A stretch of DNA of 38,274 nt from positions 1 through 38,274 of the forward strand of contig NZ_JAQUCA010000027.1 in assembly GCF_028686475.1 (NCBI RefSeq), given 5' to 3'. Both the position numbers and the translations under genes were made by a program. Of the stretch, positions 16,124-25,015 are shown piece after piece. The DNA comes from Giesbergeria sp. (GTDB taxonomy: Bacteria; Pseudomonadota; Gammaproteobacteria; Burkholderiales; Burkholderiaceae_C). The notes below the pieces were generated by a model that searched no databases, was not told where the DNA came from, and worked only from the letters and a program-made list of their open reading frames with translations. Position 1 is the first letter of the stretch. Each line of letters starts with the position of its first letter.

Positions 16124-16354
16124 ATGCACAAACGGATGACCATCACGCTGGATGAAGCGGTTTACGAAGGGTTGTACCGGCGCGTGGGAAAGCGCCGCAT
16201 GAGCCAGTTCATCGAGGACTTGCTACGTCCGCATGTTTTAGATACGTCACTGGATGACGGCTACCGGGCAATGGCTACCGATGCAGAGCGAGAAGCCCAA
16301 GCGATGCAATGGTGCAACGCCTTAGCCGGAGACATGGCTGATGCAGCGCGCTGA
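16124..16354 (+). CDS. MazE-like antitoxin (ribbon-helix-helix)
   Basis: A 76-residue antitoxin. The N-terminus MTITLDEAVYEGLYRRVGKR followed by MSQFIEDLLRPHVL has the pattern of a ribbon-helix-helix DNA-binding domain. The acidic tail (YRAMATDAEREAQAMQWCNAL) should wrap the toxin. It neutralises the ribonuclease encoded next and represses the operon through the palindrome at 16092-16109. It has a strong AGGAGG ribosome site and overlaps the toxin gene by 14 bases, typical of pairs where antitoxin is made in excess. Confidence 0.85.
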   Translation: MHKRMTITLDEAVYEGLYRRVGKRRMSQFIEDLLRPHVLDTSLDDGYRAMATDAEREAQAMQWCNALAGDMADAAR

Positions 16355-16667
16355 GGTTTGGTGGGTTGAGTTTGACCCGGCAGTCGGCAGTGAAATCCGC
16401 AAAACGCGCCCGGCGGTGATTGTGAGCAACGATGCTGCCAATCGGCATCTGGCGCGGGTGGTCGTGGTGCCGTTGACCAGCAACACCGGTCGGCAATACC
16501 CCGGCGAGGCGGTGGTAACGGTGGGCGGACAAAGTAGCAAGGCGATGGCAGATCAAATCATGGCCGCCGATAAAGCTAGGCTCAAGAGCCAACTGGGAAC
16601 GCTATCCAAGGCGGATATGCTGGCTGTGGAGGATGCCATCAAGGTTCATTTGGCGCTACCACGGTAG
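16341..16667 (+). CDS. mazF: MazF/PemK-type mRNA interferase toxin
   Basis: A 108-residue PemK/MazF fold: RAEVWWVEFDPAVGSEIRKTRPAVIVSND at the start carries the conserved G-x-E-I-x-K-x-R-P motif of the active site, followed by VVVVPLTSNT and a C-terminal helix pair. Such toxins cleave mRNA at short sequence motifs and stop growth when the unstable antitoxin is lost, so the pair acts as a post-segregational stabiliser beside the replication gene. The length is normal and nothing suggests inactivation. Confidence 0.92.
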   Translation: MQRAEVWWVEFDPAVGSEIRKTRPAVIVSNDAANRHLARVVVVPLTSNTGRQYPGEAVVTVGGQSSKAMADQIMAADKARLKSQLGTLSKADMLAVEDAIKVHLALPR

Positions 16668-16680
16668 CATTGAGCAGCAC

Positions 16681-16705
16681 TGGCAGGGATTTAGGCCCCC
16701 TGCCA
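16681..16705. terminator. Hairpin between mazF and repA
   Basis: TGGCAGGG (16681-16688) pairs perfectly with CCCTGCCA (16698-16705) around a 9-nt loop. No U tract follows. It could end the mazEF transcript or act as a leader hairpin limiting RepA expression. Confidence 0.4.
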
Positions 16706-16743
16706 GCACCTAACCATAGTAATCTGCAAAGGGAAAAAACAGT

Positions 16744-17619
16744 ATGGCTACCAGCAAGGATACCAAGTCTTACAAGCACATCATGCAGTTTGTTGAAGAC
16801 GCATTGGCTATTGAGGCCGAAGAAGCCAAAGAAGCCGGTGCGGTGGGCTTTATGGCACGGGCGCTGACACAGGCGACCATGCCCCATAAGAAGACGGACG
16901 AAATGAGGTTTTCCCGCGTCAATGGCTCGTTTGAGATGTCCATTGTGGCGCTTGGCAAGCATGGCTTGCCCTATGGTTCTATTCCGCGTCTTTTGACGGC
17001 TTGGGTGACTACGGAGGCGGTACGTACTAAAAATCGGGAGCTGGTCTTAGGCCAGTCGCTCTCAGACTTTATGCGTGAGCTAGATATGGTGCCCACAGGG
17101 GGGCGTTGGGGGTCTATCACCCGGCTGCGTGAACAAATGAACCGATTGTTCTCTGCTGCGGTGTCGGCGCGGTACTCAGACGATGTCCGAGACATGGGAG
17201 CCAACTTTGTCTTGGCAGAAAAATACGATCTTTGGTGGCATCCAAAGTCTGCTGAAACGGCATCGATGTGGGAGTCTAAGTTGGTGCTCTCACAGTCGTT
17301 CTACGACGAAATCACCCAATCTCCGGTGCCGGTGGACATGCGGGTGTTGAAAGCGCTACGACGCTCTCCAATGGCGTTAGACATCTACCCTTGGCTAACT
17401 TACCGCCTGAGCTACCTCAAGCGACCTACGGTCATTCCTTGGGCAGCACTGCAAATGCAGTTCGGGGCGGATTACAAACTTACGCGACAGTTCAAAGCAG
17501 CGTTCATTGAACACTTGAAGTCCGTTCTGTTGATGTACCCCGAAGCCAAGGTACGGCCTACTGATACCAGGCTTGAACTGCGTCCTAGCCCGCCACATAT
17601 CCCTTTTAGACGCTCCTGA
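16744..17619 (+). CDS. repA: Plasmid replication initiator RepA (RepA_C family)
   Basis: A 291-residue protein resembling the plasmid-encoded RepA family (RepA_C) of broad-host-range proteobacterial plasmids. Recognisable segments are YGSIPRLLTAWVTTEAVRTK, a LGQSLSDFMRELDM stretch and the C-terminal winged-helix-like region ALDIYPWLTYRLSYL...IPWAALQMQFGADY. It should bind the iterons immediately downstream (17723-17806) and recruit the host replisome with DnaA. The ATG at 16744 has only a weak purine-rich ribosome site, consistent with limited expression. A terminator follows at 17643-17667. Confidence 0.85.
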   Translation: MATSKDTKSYKHIMQFVEDALAIEAEEAKEAGAVGFMARALTQATMPHKKTDEMRFSRVNGSFEMSIVALGKHGLPYGSIPRLLTAWVTTEAVRTKNRELVLGQSLSDFMRELDMVPTGGRWGSITRLREQMNRLFSAAVSARYSDDVRDMGANFVLAEKYDLWWHPKSAETASMWESKLVLSQSFYDEITQSPVPVDMRVLKALRRSPMALDIYPWLTYRLSYLKRPTVIPWAALQMQFGADYKLTRQFKAAFIEHLKSVLLMYPEAKVRPTDTRLELRPSPPHIPFRRS

Positions 17620-17642
17620 GTACGATCAAAAGTGCCTCATTC

Positions 17643-17667
17643 AAGCCCGCCAAGTGCGGGCTTTTTT
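17643..17667 (+). terminator. Intrinsic terminator after repA
   Basis: AAGCCCGC (17643-17650) pairs with GCGGGCTT (17656-17663) around a 5-nt loop, and the stem runs into six T residues. It ends repA transcription before it enters the origin. Confidence 0.85.
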
Positions 17668-17675
17668 GTGCGCTC

Positions 17676-17806
17676 TGTGGATAACTCCTGTGGATAACTC
17701 CTGTGGATAAGCCAAGTTATCCACGCATAAACGGTGACGCTTTTTGGCAATTTTTACGCATAAACGGTGACGCTTTTGGCAATTTTTACGCATAAACGGT
17801 GACGCT
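17676..17806. other. Origin of replication: DnaA boxes and three iterons
   Basis: Four DnaA-box-like sites lie in a row: TGTGGATAA at 17676-17684, 17689-17697 and 17702-17710, and the inverted TTATCCACG at 17717-17725. Three copies of a 19-bp iteron (ACGCATAAACGGTGACGCT) start at 17723, 17756 and 17788, spaced 33 and 32 bp, close to three helical turns. The spacer TTTTGGCAATTTTT is also repeated. The position right after repA makes this the vegetative origin. Confidence 0.88.
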
Positions 17807-18416
17807 ACCTACGCGCTAGCCCGCGCCAGCATTGGGTTTGCGGGCTCCTCCTGTAGTTCTTTTCCTGTAGTTTTTTAAACCTGTAGTAGGTCAGCGTGAA
17901 TTTGTGCGTAACTGGGAAAATAGACGCTGGCGAAAAATAGACCCCCTCTCCAGCTTCGCTGGGGGGGGGTACGATGCCCCCAAGATGCGCAAACACCGTG
18001 CGCTTTAAAACGAGTGGTGTTGTTCCTAGGGCAGAGGCCGCTACGCGGCGTTGTCAAGCAGGGCGCGAAAAATGCTTTACAGGCGCATAGGCTGCGCTAC
18101 GCGGCTAACACTGCGTAGGTGCATAGGCAGCAGGTCTAGCATCAGGGGCTACGCCCCCGATACCCCCATAGAACGCGCTAAAACGTGCGCTAAGCCGTTT
18201 TCAAGACTTTGTTAAAGGGGTGACAGGGAATGTCTGTTTTAGGGCTGGTGCGTTAATCTGGTTGCCACCTGTCCTTAGTTGTAGGGACTTGCATTTGAAA
18301 AGCATCAGGCCAGCATTAAGTGCAACTGACCGGGCTTGGGCACCATCCAGCAAACCTCCGTTTTTGGGAGAATCAAGACCTGGTCCCAAAAACCGGCACC
18401 CTCCTGGTGACGCCCT
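17807..18416. other. Noncoding stretch beyond the iterons with short repeats and hairpins
   Basis: No gene is visible. It holds three CCTGTAGT repeats (17850, 17864, 17880), a GC-rich hairpin around 17951-17965 (CCAGC/GCTGG before a G run), and three similar hairpins with a CTACG core: 18037-18049 (GCCGC/GCGGC), 18091-18105 and 18145-18157 (GGGGC/GCCCC). These could be extra origin control sites, an AT-rich melting region near 17870-17880, or transfer-related sequences; no mob gene is present to support the last. Confidence 0.45.
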
Positions 18417-18478
18417 GTCTCAAAATCTTGTCTCGTTTTCATCGTCTCATTGCTACACTACGCAACGAGATTTGAGAC
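18417..18478. promoter_or_regulatory. Two-part inverted repeat upstream of resolvase (res/operator)
   Basis: GTCTCAAA (18417-18424) and TCTCGTT (18431-18437) are mirrored by AACGAGA (18464-18470) and TTTGAGAC (18471-18478). This bipartite symmetry ends just before the ribosome site of the recombinase gene, as expected for a resolvase binding and autoregulatory site. Confidence 0.6.
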
Positions 18479-18488
18479 GGAGACCACC

Positions 18489-19127
18489 ATGCTTGTCGGC
18501 TATGCCCGCGTATCCACTGAAGAACAGAGACTCGACCTGCAGCTCGACGCTCTAAAGGGGGCCGGCTGCGAGAAAGTCTTTTCTGACCAGGTGTCAGGAG
18601 CAGCTGCGACAAAGGCAGGCCTGGACGAGGCCCTGGCTTACGTGCGCTCGGGAGACGTCCTTGTGGTTTGGAAGCTCGACCGGCTGGGTCGAACGGTCAA
18701 GGGCCTGGTGGAGTTGGTCGACGGGCTCAAGGAGCGTGGCGTCCAGTTCAAAAGCGTCACTGACGGCATCGACACGAGCACCAGTGCGGGCAAGTTCTTC
18801 TTCCACGTCATGGCTGCGATGGCTGAGATGGAGCGCGACCTCATACGGGAGCGGACAAACGCTGGGCTAGCAGCAGCGCGTGCTCGTGGCCGGCTCGGGG
18901 GCCGAAAACCAAAAATGAACGCGGCCAAGCTCGACGCTGCAAAGAAGCTGCTTCGAGCAGGGACCCCAGTGTCCGAGGTCGCCAAAACGCTTGGGGTTGG
19001 GCGGGCTACGCTCTATCGGAACCTGAATGCCAACAAGCAGGCTGAGCGAGTGGAGCTGCCTCAGGTCACAGAAGACTTTTTACCGACGCGTGCAAGTCAG
19101 CATCAGCCAAGTCGTGAGCCGCTTTGA
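18489..19127 (+). CDS. Serine recombinase (resolvase/invertase family)
   Basis: A 212-residue serine recombinase with the catalytic N-terminus MLVGYARVSTEEQRLDLQ (serine at about residue 9), LDRLGRT, the FHVMAAMAEMERDLIRERT helix, and a C-terminal helix-turn-helix (GTPVSEVAKTLGVGRATLYRNL). It probably resolves plasmid multimers or a former transposon. The start at 18489 is supported by GGAG at 18479-18482. The last 30 residues extend past the usual end of the family. It lies between the origin and an insertion sequence and is clearly different from the Tn21-type resolvase at 34709. Confidence 0.9.
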   Translation: MLVGYARVSTEEQRLDLQLDALKGAGCEKVFSDQVSGAAATKAGLDEALAYVRSGDVLVVWKLDRLGRTVKGLVELVDGLKERGVQFKSVTDGIDTSTSAGKFFFHVMAAMAEMERDLIRERTNAGLAAARARGRLGGRKPKMNAAKLDAAKKLLRAGTPVSEVAKTLGVGRATLYRNLNANKQAERVELPQVTEDFLPTRASQHQPSREPL

Positions 19128-19339
19128 CAGGCGACGACCTTCATCAGCTGTCCAGCTTGTCCGGTTTGTCTGTCTTGTCTTCGATGTCGAAAGAGGGGTA
19201 GAGCCACTATCTCCTCTCCTGCTCTGCTCTTCTTGGCCAGAGACAGACAGGACATTGAAGACAAGCCGAACACGCCCATTGACGTCCTCCCCCACCTAAA
19301 GGACTTGTCTTTACCCACATCTCAGCGGTAAATTCTTTC

Positions 19340-20752
19340 ATGTCGTTTTCTGGGTTTTCTGGGAGATATGACATGAACACCGATGAAGTTTGGTTAGCAC
19401 AACAGTTCGGTCAGGCGTGTCTGGGCGATGCTAGGCGTTCACGCCGTGCACAGAAGTTGGCTTTAGGCATCCTGCAAACCCCATACAAAGGTTTGGCTGC
19501 CCAAACCAAGACTTGGGGTGGATGCAAAGCAGCCTACCGCCTGTTGCACAGCCAGAGTGTCCAACACAGCCATTTGCTCCAGCCCCATTGTCAGCAAACA
19601 CGCCAAGATGCTGCCGATTTACCCGTGGCACTGTTTATCCAAGACACCACAGAACTCGACTTCACCTCTATGACCCAAGCACAAGGCTATGGCCCCATCG
19701 GAGACCACCGCGGCCAAGGTTTGTTCGTGCATACCTTGCTGTGCTTGAATCCTGAGGATGAACAACTCCTCGGAGTGGCTGCACAGCGCTGCTGGGCTCG
19801 CCACCATGATGGCTCGTACAAGCACACAGAAACCCGCGCCCAACGTTACCGCCGTAAAGACAAAGAGTCCGATGTCTGGCATCAGGTGCTGGCCGATGTT
19901 GGGCCTGTGCCGCAGGGCCGACGCTGGGTCAGCATTGGAGACAGAGGCAGTGACTCTTTTGTCTACTGGGCCAAGGCCCGTGAGATGGGGTGGCAGTGTT
20001 TGTCACGCATTTTTCTGAATCCGCGCACGAATAAACAAGATTATTTGGTCAATTTGGCCTGTTCACTGGCACCACAAGCGCAGCTGTCCTTGCACCAACG
20101 CGCCCGGCCCGCACAGGCACAGCGCACCTTGGAGCTGCAGCTGGCCTGGCAGGCGGTAGAAATCCAACCTGCCAGAAATGACCCTAACCAAAGCAAGATG
20201 GAGCCACTGCAAGCGACGGTACTGCGCTGCTGGGATGAGGTGCATGAGGTGCATGAGGTGCATGAGGTGCATGAGGTGCAATGGCTCTTGCTGGCTACTT
20301 GGCCCATCAACGATGAGGCACAGGCTCGCCAATGTGTCCAATGGTATGCCCAGCGTTGGCGCATTGAGGAGTTTCATAAATGTTTGAAATCGGGCTGTCG
20401 CATGGAATCGAGCCAACTCAAACAAGCCGATGCCACGCAGGCGCTATTGGCTTTTTGCAGCGTGGCCGCAGCGCGTCTATTGGAGTTGGGTCGCCTAGCA
20501 CGAGCCCAGCCACAAGTCTTGGCCAAAGAGCATATAGATGCTTTGTATGTCCAAGTCTTGAGTTTGCAGCGTGGTCTCAAGGCTGAGACACTCACGATGG
20601 TGGATTACTGGAGGGAAGTGGCCAAACTGGGTGGCTTTTTAGGGCGCAAGCATGATAAAGCACCCGGCTGGCAAACGCTATGGCGAGGCCAGACCAAGCT
20701 CGATGACCTGGTTTCTGGGTATTTGTTGGCGATTCGTCCACAATGTGGGTAA
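19340..20752 (+). CDS. IS4-family transposase (Tn5/IS50 group)
   Basis: The N-terminus (EVWLAQQFGQACLGDARRSRRAQKLA) matches the transposase DNA-binding domain of Tn5-like enzymes. The DDE residues are in IQDTTELDF (first Asp), SIGDRGSDS (second Asp) and QRWRIEEFHKCLKSG (Glu of the YREK-type signature). At 470 residues it is close to IS50 length. The in-frame ATG at 19373 (MNTDEVWLAQ) is an equally good start and would drop 11 residues. Residues around 299-313 consist of five copies of a three-residue repeat (EVH-type) encoded by a 9-bp tandem repeat. The frame is intact, so the element may still be active. Confidence 0.9.
   Translation: MSFSGFSGRYDMNTDEVWLAQQFGQACLGDARRSRRAQKLALGILQTPYKGLAAQTKTWGGCKAAYRLLHSQSVQHSHLLQPHCQQTRQDAADLPVALFIQDTTELDFTSMTQAQGYGPIGDHRGQGLFVHTLLCLNPEDEQLLGVAAQRCWARHHDGSYKHTETRAQRYRRKDKESDVWHQVLADVGPVPQGRRWVSIGDRGSDSFVYWAKAREMGWQCLSRIFLNPRTNKQDYLVNLACSLAPQAQLSLHQRARPAQAQRTLELQLAWQAVEIQPARNDPNQSKMEPLQATVLRCWDEVHEVHEVHEVHEVQWLLLATWPINDEAQARQCVQWYAQRWRIEEFHKCLKSGCRMESSQLKQADATQALLAFCSVAAARLLELGRLARAQPQVLAKEHIDALYVQVLSLQRGLKAETLTMVDYWREVAKLGGFLGRKHDKAPGWQTLWRGQTKLDDLVSGYLLAIRPQCG
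20235..20279 (+). repeat. Five tandem copies of a 9-bp unit inside the transposase gene
   Basis: The unit ATGAGGTGC is repeated five times without error from 20235 to 20279, encoding (D/H)EV repeats. Being 9 bp it keeps the frame, so copy number can change without breaking the gene. Confidence 0.95.
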
Positions 20753-20759
20753 AGACAAG

Positions 20760-21069
20760 GGCTAAACCCCGGAGATTCCTACTGCTAGACGGCGATGCCC
20801 CGCCGCATCAGCTTGCGCTGACTTATTCAGCAAAATGCCTACCTTTCGGATTCCACTCAAAGACAGCAAATTACCGGAGATTTCTGTGCTGGGTTCCAAG
20901 TGCCTAATGGCGGGAGAATTCGGAATCTTATTTACACCAGCCGAAATTCTAACACCCGAGAACGGCTACGCCGTTCGCGCTCTGAACCTCGGGCTGAACC
21001 CCAAGGCTTCCCGCGCAATTGGTCAAAGATTGGACTGAATGCAAGCAATAGCGTTCAGTCTAGCTTAGG
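20760..21069. other. 310-bp gap after the IS; hairpins, no convincing gene
   Basis: A 67-codon frame at 20835-21038 has no recognisable feature or ribosome site. The stretch has a nested stem (CCCGAG/CTCGGG enclosing AACGGC-TAC-GCCGTT near 20960-20990) and a hairpin GACTGAA/TTCAGTC (21033-21039/21054-21060) that could end the LysR gene on the minus strand. It may be a remnant of a disrupted sequence. Confidence 0.35.
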
Positions 21070-21972
21070 CTAGAGGCCGGTATTCATCTGGCCCGTCCGC
21101 CCCAGCAACTTTTGCACCAACGGGTGGTGTTGCCCCCGACGGCCATAAATGGCGTGAATTTCTTCGTGCAAATCTTGGCAACGGCCTAGCAACACTAAAC
21201 CTGGCATCAGCCCAAGATCATCGGCCCCCAAGCGGCTGACTGGAAAAACCCCCAGTCCCCCAGCGGCAAACACCGACATCAGCGCACTGTCTTCAAACTC
21301 CCCCACCACTTGGGGGCGTAGTCCTTGCTCCTCCAGCCAACGGTCTAAACTGGCGCGCAATACCGAATGGGTGGTGGGCAACAAAACGGGCAGTTGTTGC
21401 AACACGGCTGGAAATGCCGCTTGGGTGCTGGCCTGCACTAAGTGGGTCGGGCCATACCAATCGACAGGGGAGGACACCAAACGCTCACTGCTCAAGCGCA
21501 AGTTGGGGTTAGAGGGCGCGGCCTGCCCGGCTAGCACGACATCCAAATGGTGCTGGGCCAACTCGCTTTGCAATTGTTCAAACTCACCCTCGTGGCACAA
21601 CAGGCGCAAGCCCACCGTAGCCAAGAGTGGCCGCAACAGGGTATGGGCTGCCAGCTTAGAAATACCATCCGACAAGCCCACCGCCAAACGAATGCTGGCT
21701 CCGGCGGCCGCCTCTGGTTGGCTGATTTCTTCTTCTAAGCGTTGCCCGAGCTGAAAAATAGCCTCGGCCCGCGCAAACACCTGCTGGCCCGCTTCGGTCA
21801 GTACCAAGGTGCGCCCGGCAGGTTTGAGCAGTTGGCGACCTAAGGATTTTTCGAGTGCGCGCACCTGCACGCTGATGGTTTGGATGGCCATGTCCAGCCG
21901 CTCGGCCGCACGGGCCAAGCCACCTTCTTTGGCCACCATCCAGAAATAGTACAGATGACGGTAGTTCAGCAT
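21070..21972 (-). CDS. LysR-family transcriptional regulator (NhaR-like)
   Basis: A 300-residue LysR protein. The N-terminal winged helix-turn-helix is plain (MLNYRHLYYFWMVAKEGGLARAAERLDMAIQTISVQVRALEKSLGRQLL), and its wording is close to NhaR, the regulator of Na+/H+ antiport. The C-terminal effector domain follows. It is transcribed away from the TerC-like gene with 110 bp between starts, and the inverted repeat at 22008-22031 is a likely binding site, so it probably controls that gene and itself. The inducing signal cannot be read from the sequence. Confidence 0.9.
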   Translation of the reverse strand: MLNYRHLYYFWMVAKEGGLARAAERLDMAIQTISVQVRALEKSLGRQLLKPAGRTLVLTEAGQQVFARAEAIFQLGQRLEEEISQPEAAAGASIRLAVGLSDGISKLAAHTLLRPLLATVGLRLLCHEGEFEQLQSELAQHHLDVVLAGQAAPSNPNLRLSSERLVSSPVDWYGPTHLVQASTQAAFPAVLQQLPVLLPTTHSVLRASLDRWLEEQGLRPQVVGEFEDSALMSVFAAGGLGVFPVSRLGADDLGLMPGLVLLGRCQDLHEEIHAIYGRRGQHHPLVQKLLGRTGQMNTGL

Positions 21973-22007
21973 GGATCAATACTTCGGTTTTTTAGAACTA
22001 AAACTAA

Positions 22008-22031
22008 ATTTCTAGCTTATTTATTAGAAAT
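22008..22031. promoter_or_regulatory. Inverted repeat in lysR-terC intergenic region
   Basis: ATTTCTA (22008-22014) and TAGAAAT (22025-22031) form a dyad around 10 AT-rich bases, with the spacing expected of a LysR-type site. It lies midway between the divergent starts. No Mn2+ yybP-ykoY riboswitch is seen before the TerC-like gene; the leader is too short. Confidence 0.5.
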
Positions 22032-22082
22032 GATAGTGCCAGAATAATCGGCCAGCTTCAAATTTTGACAAGGAACCACACA

Positions 22083-23069
22083 ATGGAAACCATCGGCACT
22101 TGGTGGATGTGGGCGGGGTTTTTCGCCATCGTTCTCATCATGTTGGCCATCGACTTGTTTGTCGTCGGTGGCGGCAAGCAGCATCGCGTCTCGTTCAAAG
22201 AGGCACTTACTTGGTCGGGCATCTGGGTCAGTGTCTCGATGCTGTTTGCGGGCGCGCTGTGGTGGTACTTGGATGGGGCCGCTGGACGAGAGGTTGCCAA
22301 CGAGAAGGCTTTGCAGTTTGTCACCGGCTACCTGATTGAAAAATCGCTGGCGGTGGACAATGTGTTTGTCTGGCTGATGCTGTTCAACTTTTTTGCCATT
22401 CCGCTAGAGCTGCAAAAGCGTGTGCTGGTGTTTGGCGTGTTGGGTGCCATCATCATGCGTACCGTGATGATTTTTGCGGGCGTGTGGCTGATTGCCCAAT
22501 TCCACTGGTTGCTGTATGTGTTTGGCGCTTTCTTGCTCATCACCGGCATCAAAATGTGGTGGTTTGCCGACCAAGATCCGGATTTGTCCACCAACCCAGT
22601 CATCCGTTGGATTCGCAAGCACATGAAAGTGACCGACGAGCTGCACGGCGAGCGCTTCTTCATCCAGAAGCAAGTGTGCGGCCCGCATGGTGATGTGCAA
22701 TGGGTACGCTACGTGACACCGCTGTTCTTGGTACTGGTGTTGGTCGAACTGAGTGATGTGATTTTTGCCGTGGACTCGATCCCAGCCATCTTTGCCATCA
22801 CCACCGACCCGTTCATCGTACTGACCTCGAACGTGTTTGCTATTTTGGGCCTGCGCGCCATGTACTTCTTGATGGCCGATATGGCAGACCGGTTCTCGCT
22901 GCTCAAGTATGGTCTGGCGATGGTGCTGATGTTTATTGGTATCAAAATGCTGCTGTTGGACGTGTACAAAATCCCGGTGGCCGTGTCCTTGGGTGTGGTG
23001 GCTGCCATCATTGGTACTTCGGTGGTGCTGTCGCTGAAAAAGGATGCCCACAGCAAGCAAACGCATTAA
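22083..23069 (+). CDS. TerC/Alx-family integral membrane protein
   Basis: A 328-residue protein with about eight or nine hydrophobic segments spread along its length. It carries the TerC-family signatures [16 protein letters not shown] and [18 protein letters not shown], each with an acidic residue inside a membrane helix. The closest family type is Alx (YgjT), a Mn2+ exporter; other members are linked to tellurite resistance, but no ter neighbours are present here, so metal-ion efflux is the better guess. The ATG at 22083 follows AAGGA. A strong terminator lies after it. Confidence 0.9.
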   Translation: METIGTWWMWAGFFAIVLIMLAIDLFVVGGGKQHRVSFKEALTWSGIWVSVSMLFAGALWWYLDGAAGREVANEKALQFVTGYLIEKSLAVDNVFVWLMLFNFFAIPLELQKRVLVFGVLGAIIMRTVMIFAGVWLIAQFHWLLYVFGAFLLITGIKMWWFADQDPDLSTNPVIRWIRKHMKVTDELHGERFFIQKQVCGPHGDVQWVRYVTPLFLVLVLVELSDVIFAVDSIPAIFAITTDPFIVLTSNVFAILGLRAMYFLMADMADRFSLLKYGLAMVLMFIGIKMLLLDVYKIPVAVSLGVVAAIIGTSVVLSLKKDAHSKQTH

Positions 23070-23089
23070 TAACTTAGCCACATAGCAAA

Positions 23090-23129
23090 GCCCCCGTAGT
23101 ACCGCTAGTGAGCGGATGGCTACGGGGGC
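23090..23129. terminator. Terminator hairpin between convergent terC-like gene and nirS
   Basis: GCCCCCGTAG (23090-23099) pairs with CTACGGGGGC (23120-23129), with an inner CCGCT/AGCGG stem. It sits between the ends of two convergent genes and can serve both directions. Confidence 0.8.
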
Positions 23130-23172
23130 CTTGTTGCTTTTGCTACTGGCTCTTGGTAGCCAGCTAGCAGTC

Positions 23173-24933
<1,761 letters not shown>

Positions 24934-25015
24934 TCAGACAAATCCGCATCCAGTATCTACCAAATCTGCCAATAATTCCATCACGATTCCCACCACAGCA
25001 AGCGGAGACAAATTT

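Larger units (their letters stand above)
19304..20759 (+). mobile_element. IS4-family (IS50-like) insertion sequence
   Basis: A 17-bp perfect terminal inverted repeat, CTTGTCTTTACCCACAT at 19304-19320 and its complement at 20743-20759, brackets one transposase gene. The end sequence has the same shape as the IS50/Tn5 ends (CTGTCTCTTATACACATCT). The element is about 1456 bp. The nine flanking bases differ (CCTAAAGGA left, GGCTAAACC right), so no target duplication survives, suggesting old insertion or later rearrangement. Confidence 0.8.

Noticed and set aside
19295..20768. Target-site duplication flanking the insertion sequence
   Set aside because: The nine bases on each side (CCTAAAGGA and GGCTAAACC) share only CTAAA at different offsets.
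20950..21010. Integron attC site (nested stem with AAC/GTT)
   Set aside because: The required complementary R' and R'' core sites are not both present and no integrase gene is in the window.
20835..21038. 67-codon open frame after the insertion sequence
   Set aside because: No recognisable features and no ribosome site; overlaps nested stems near 20960-20990.
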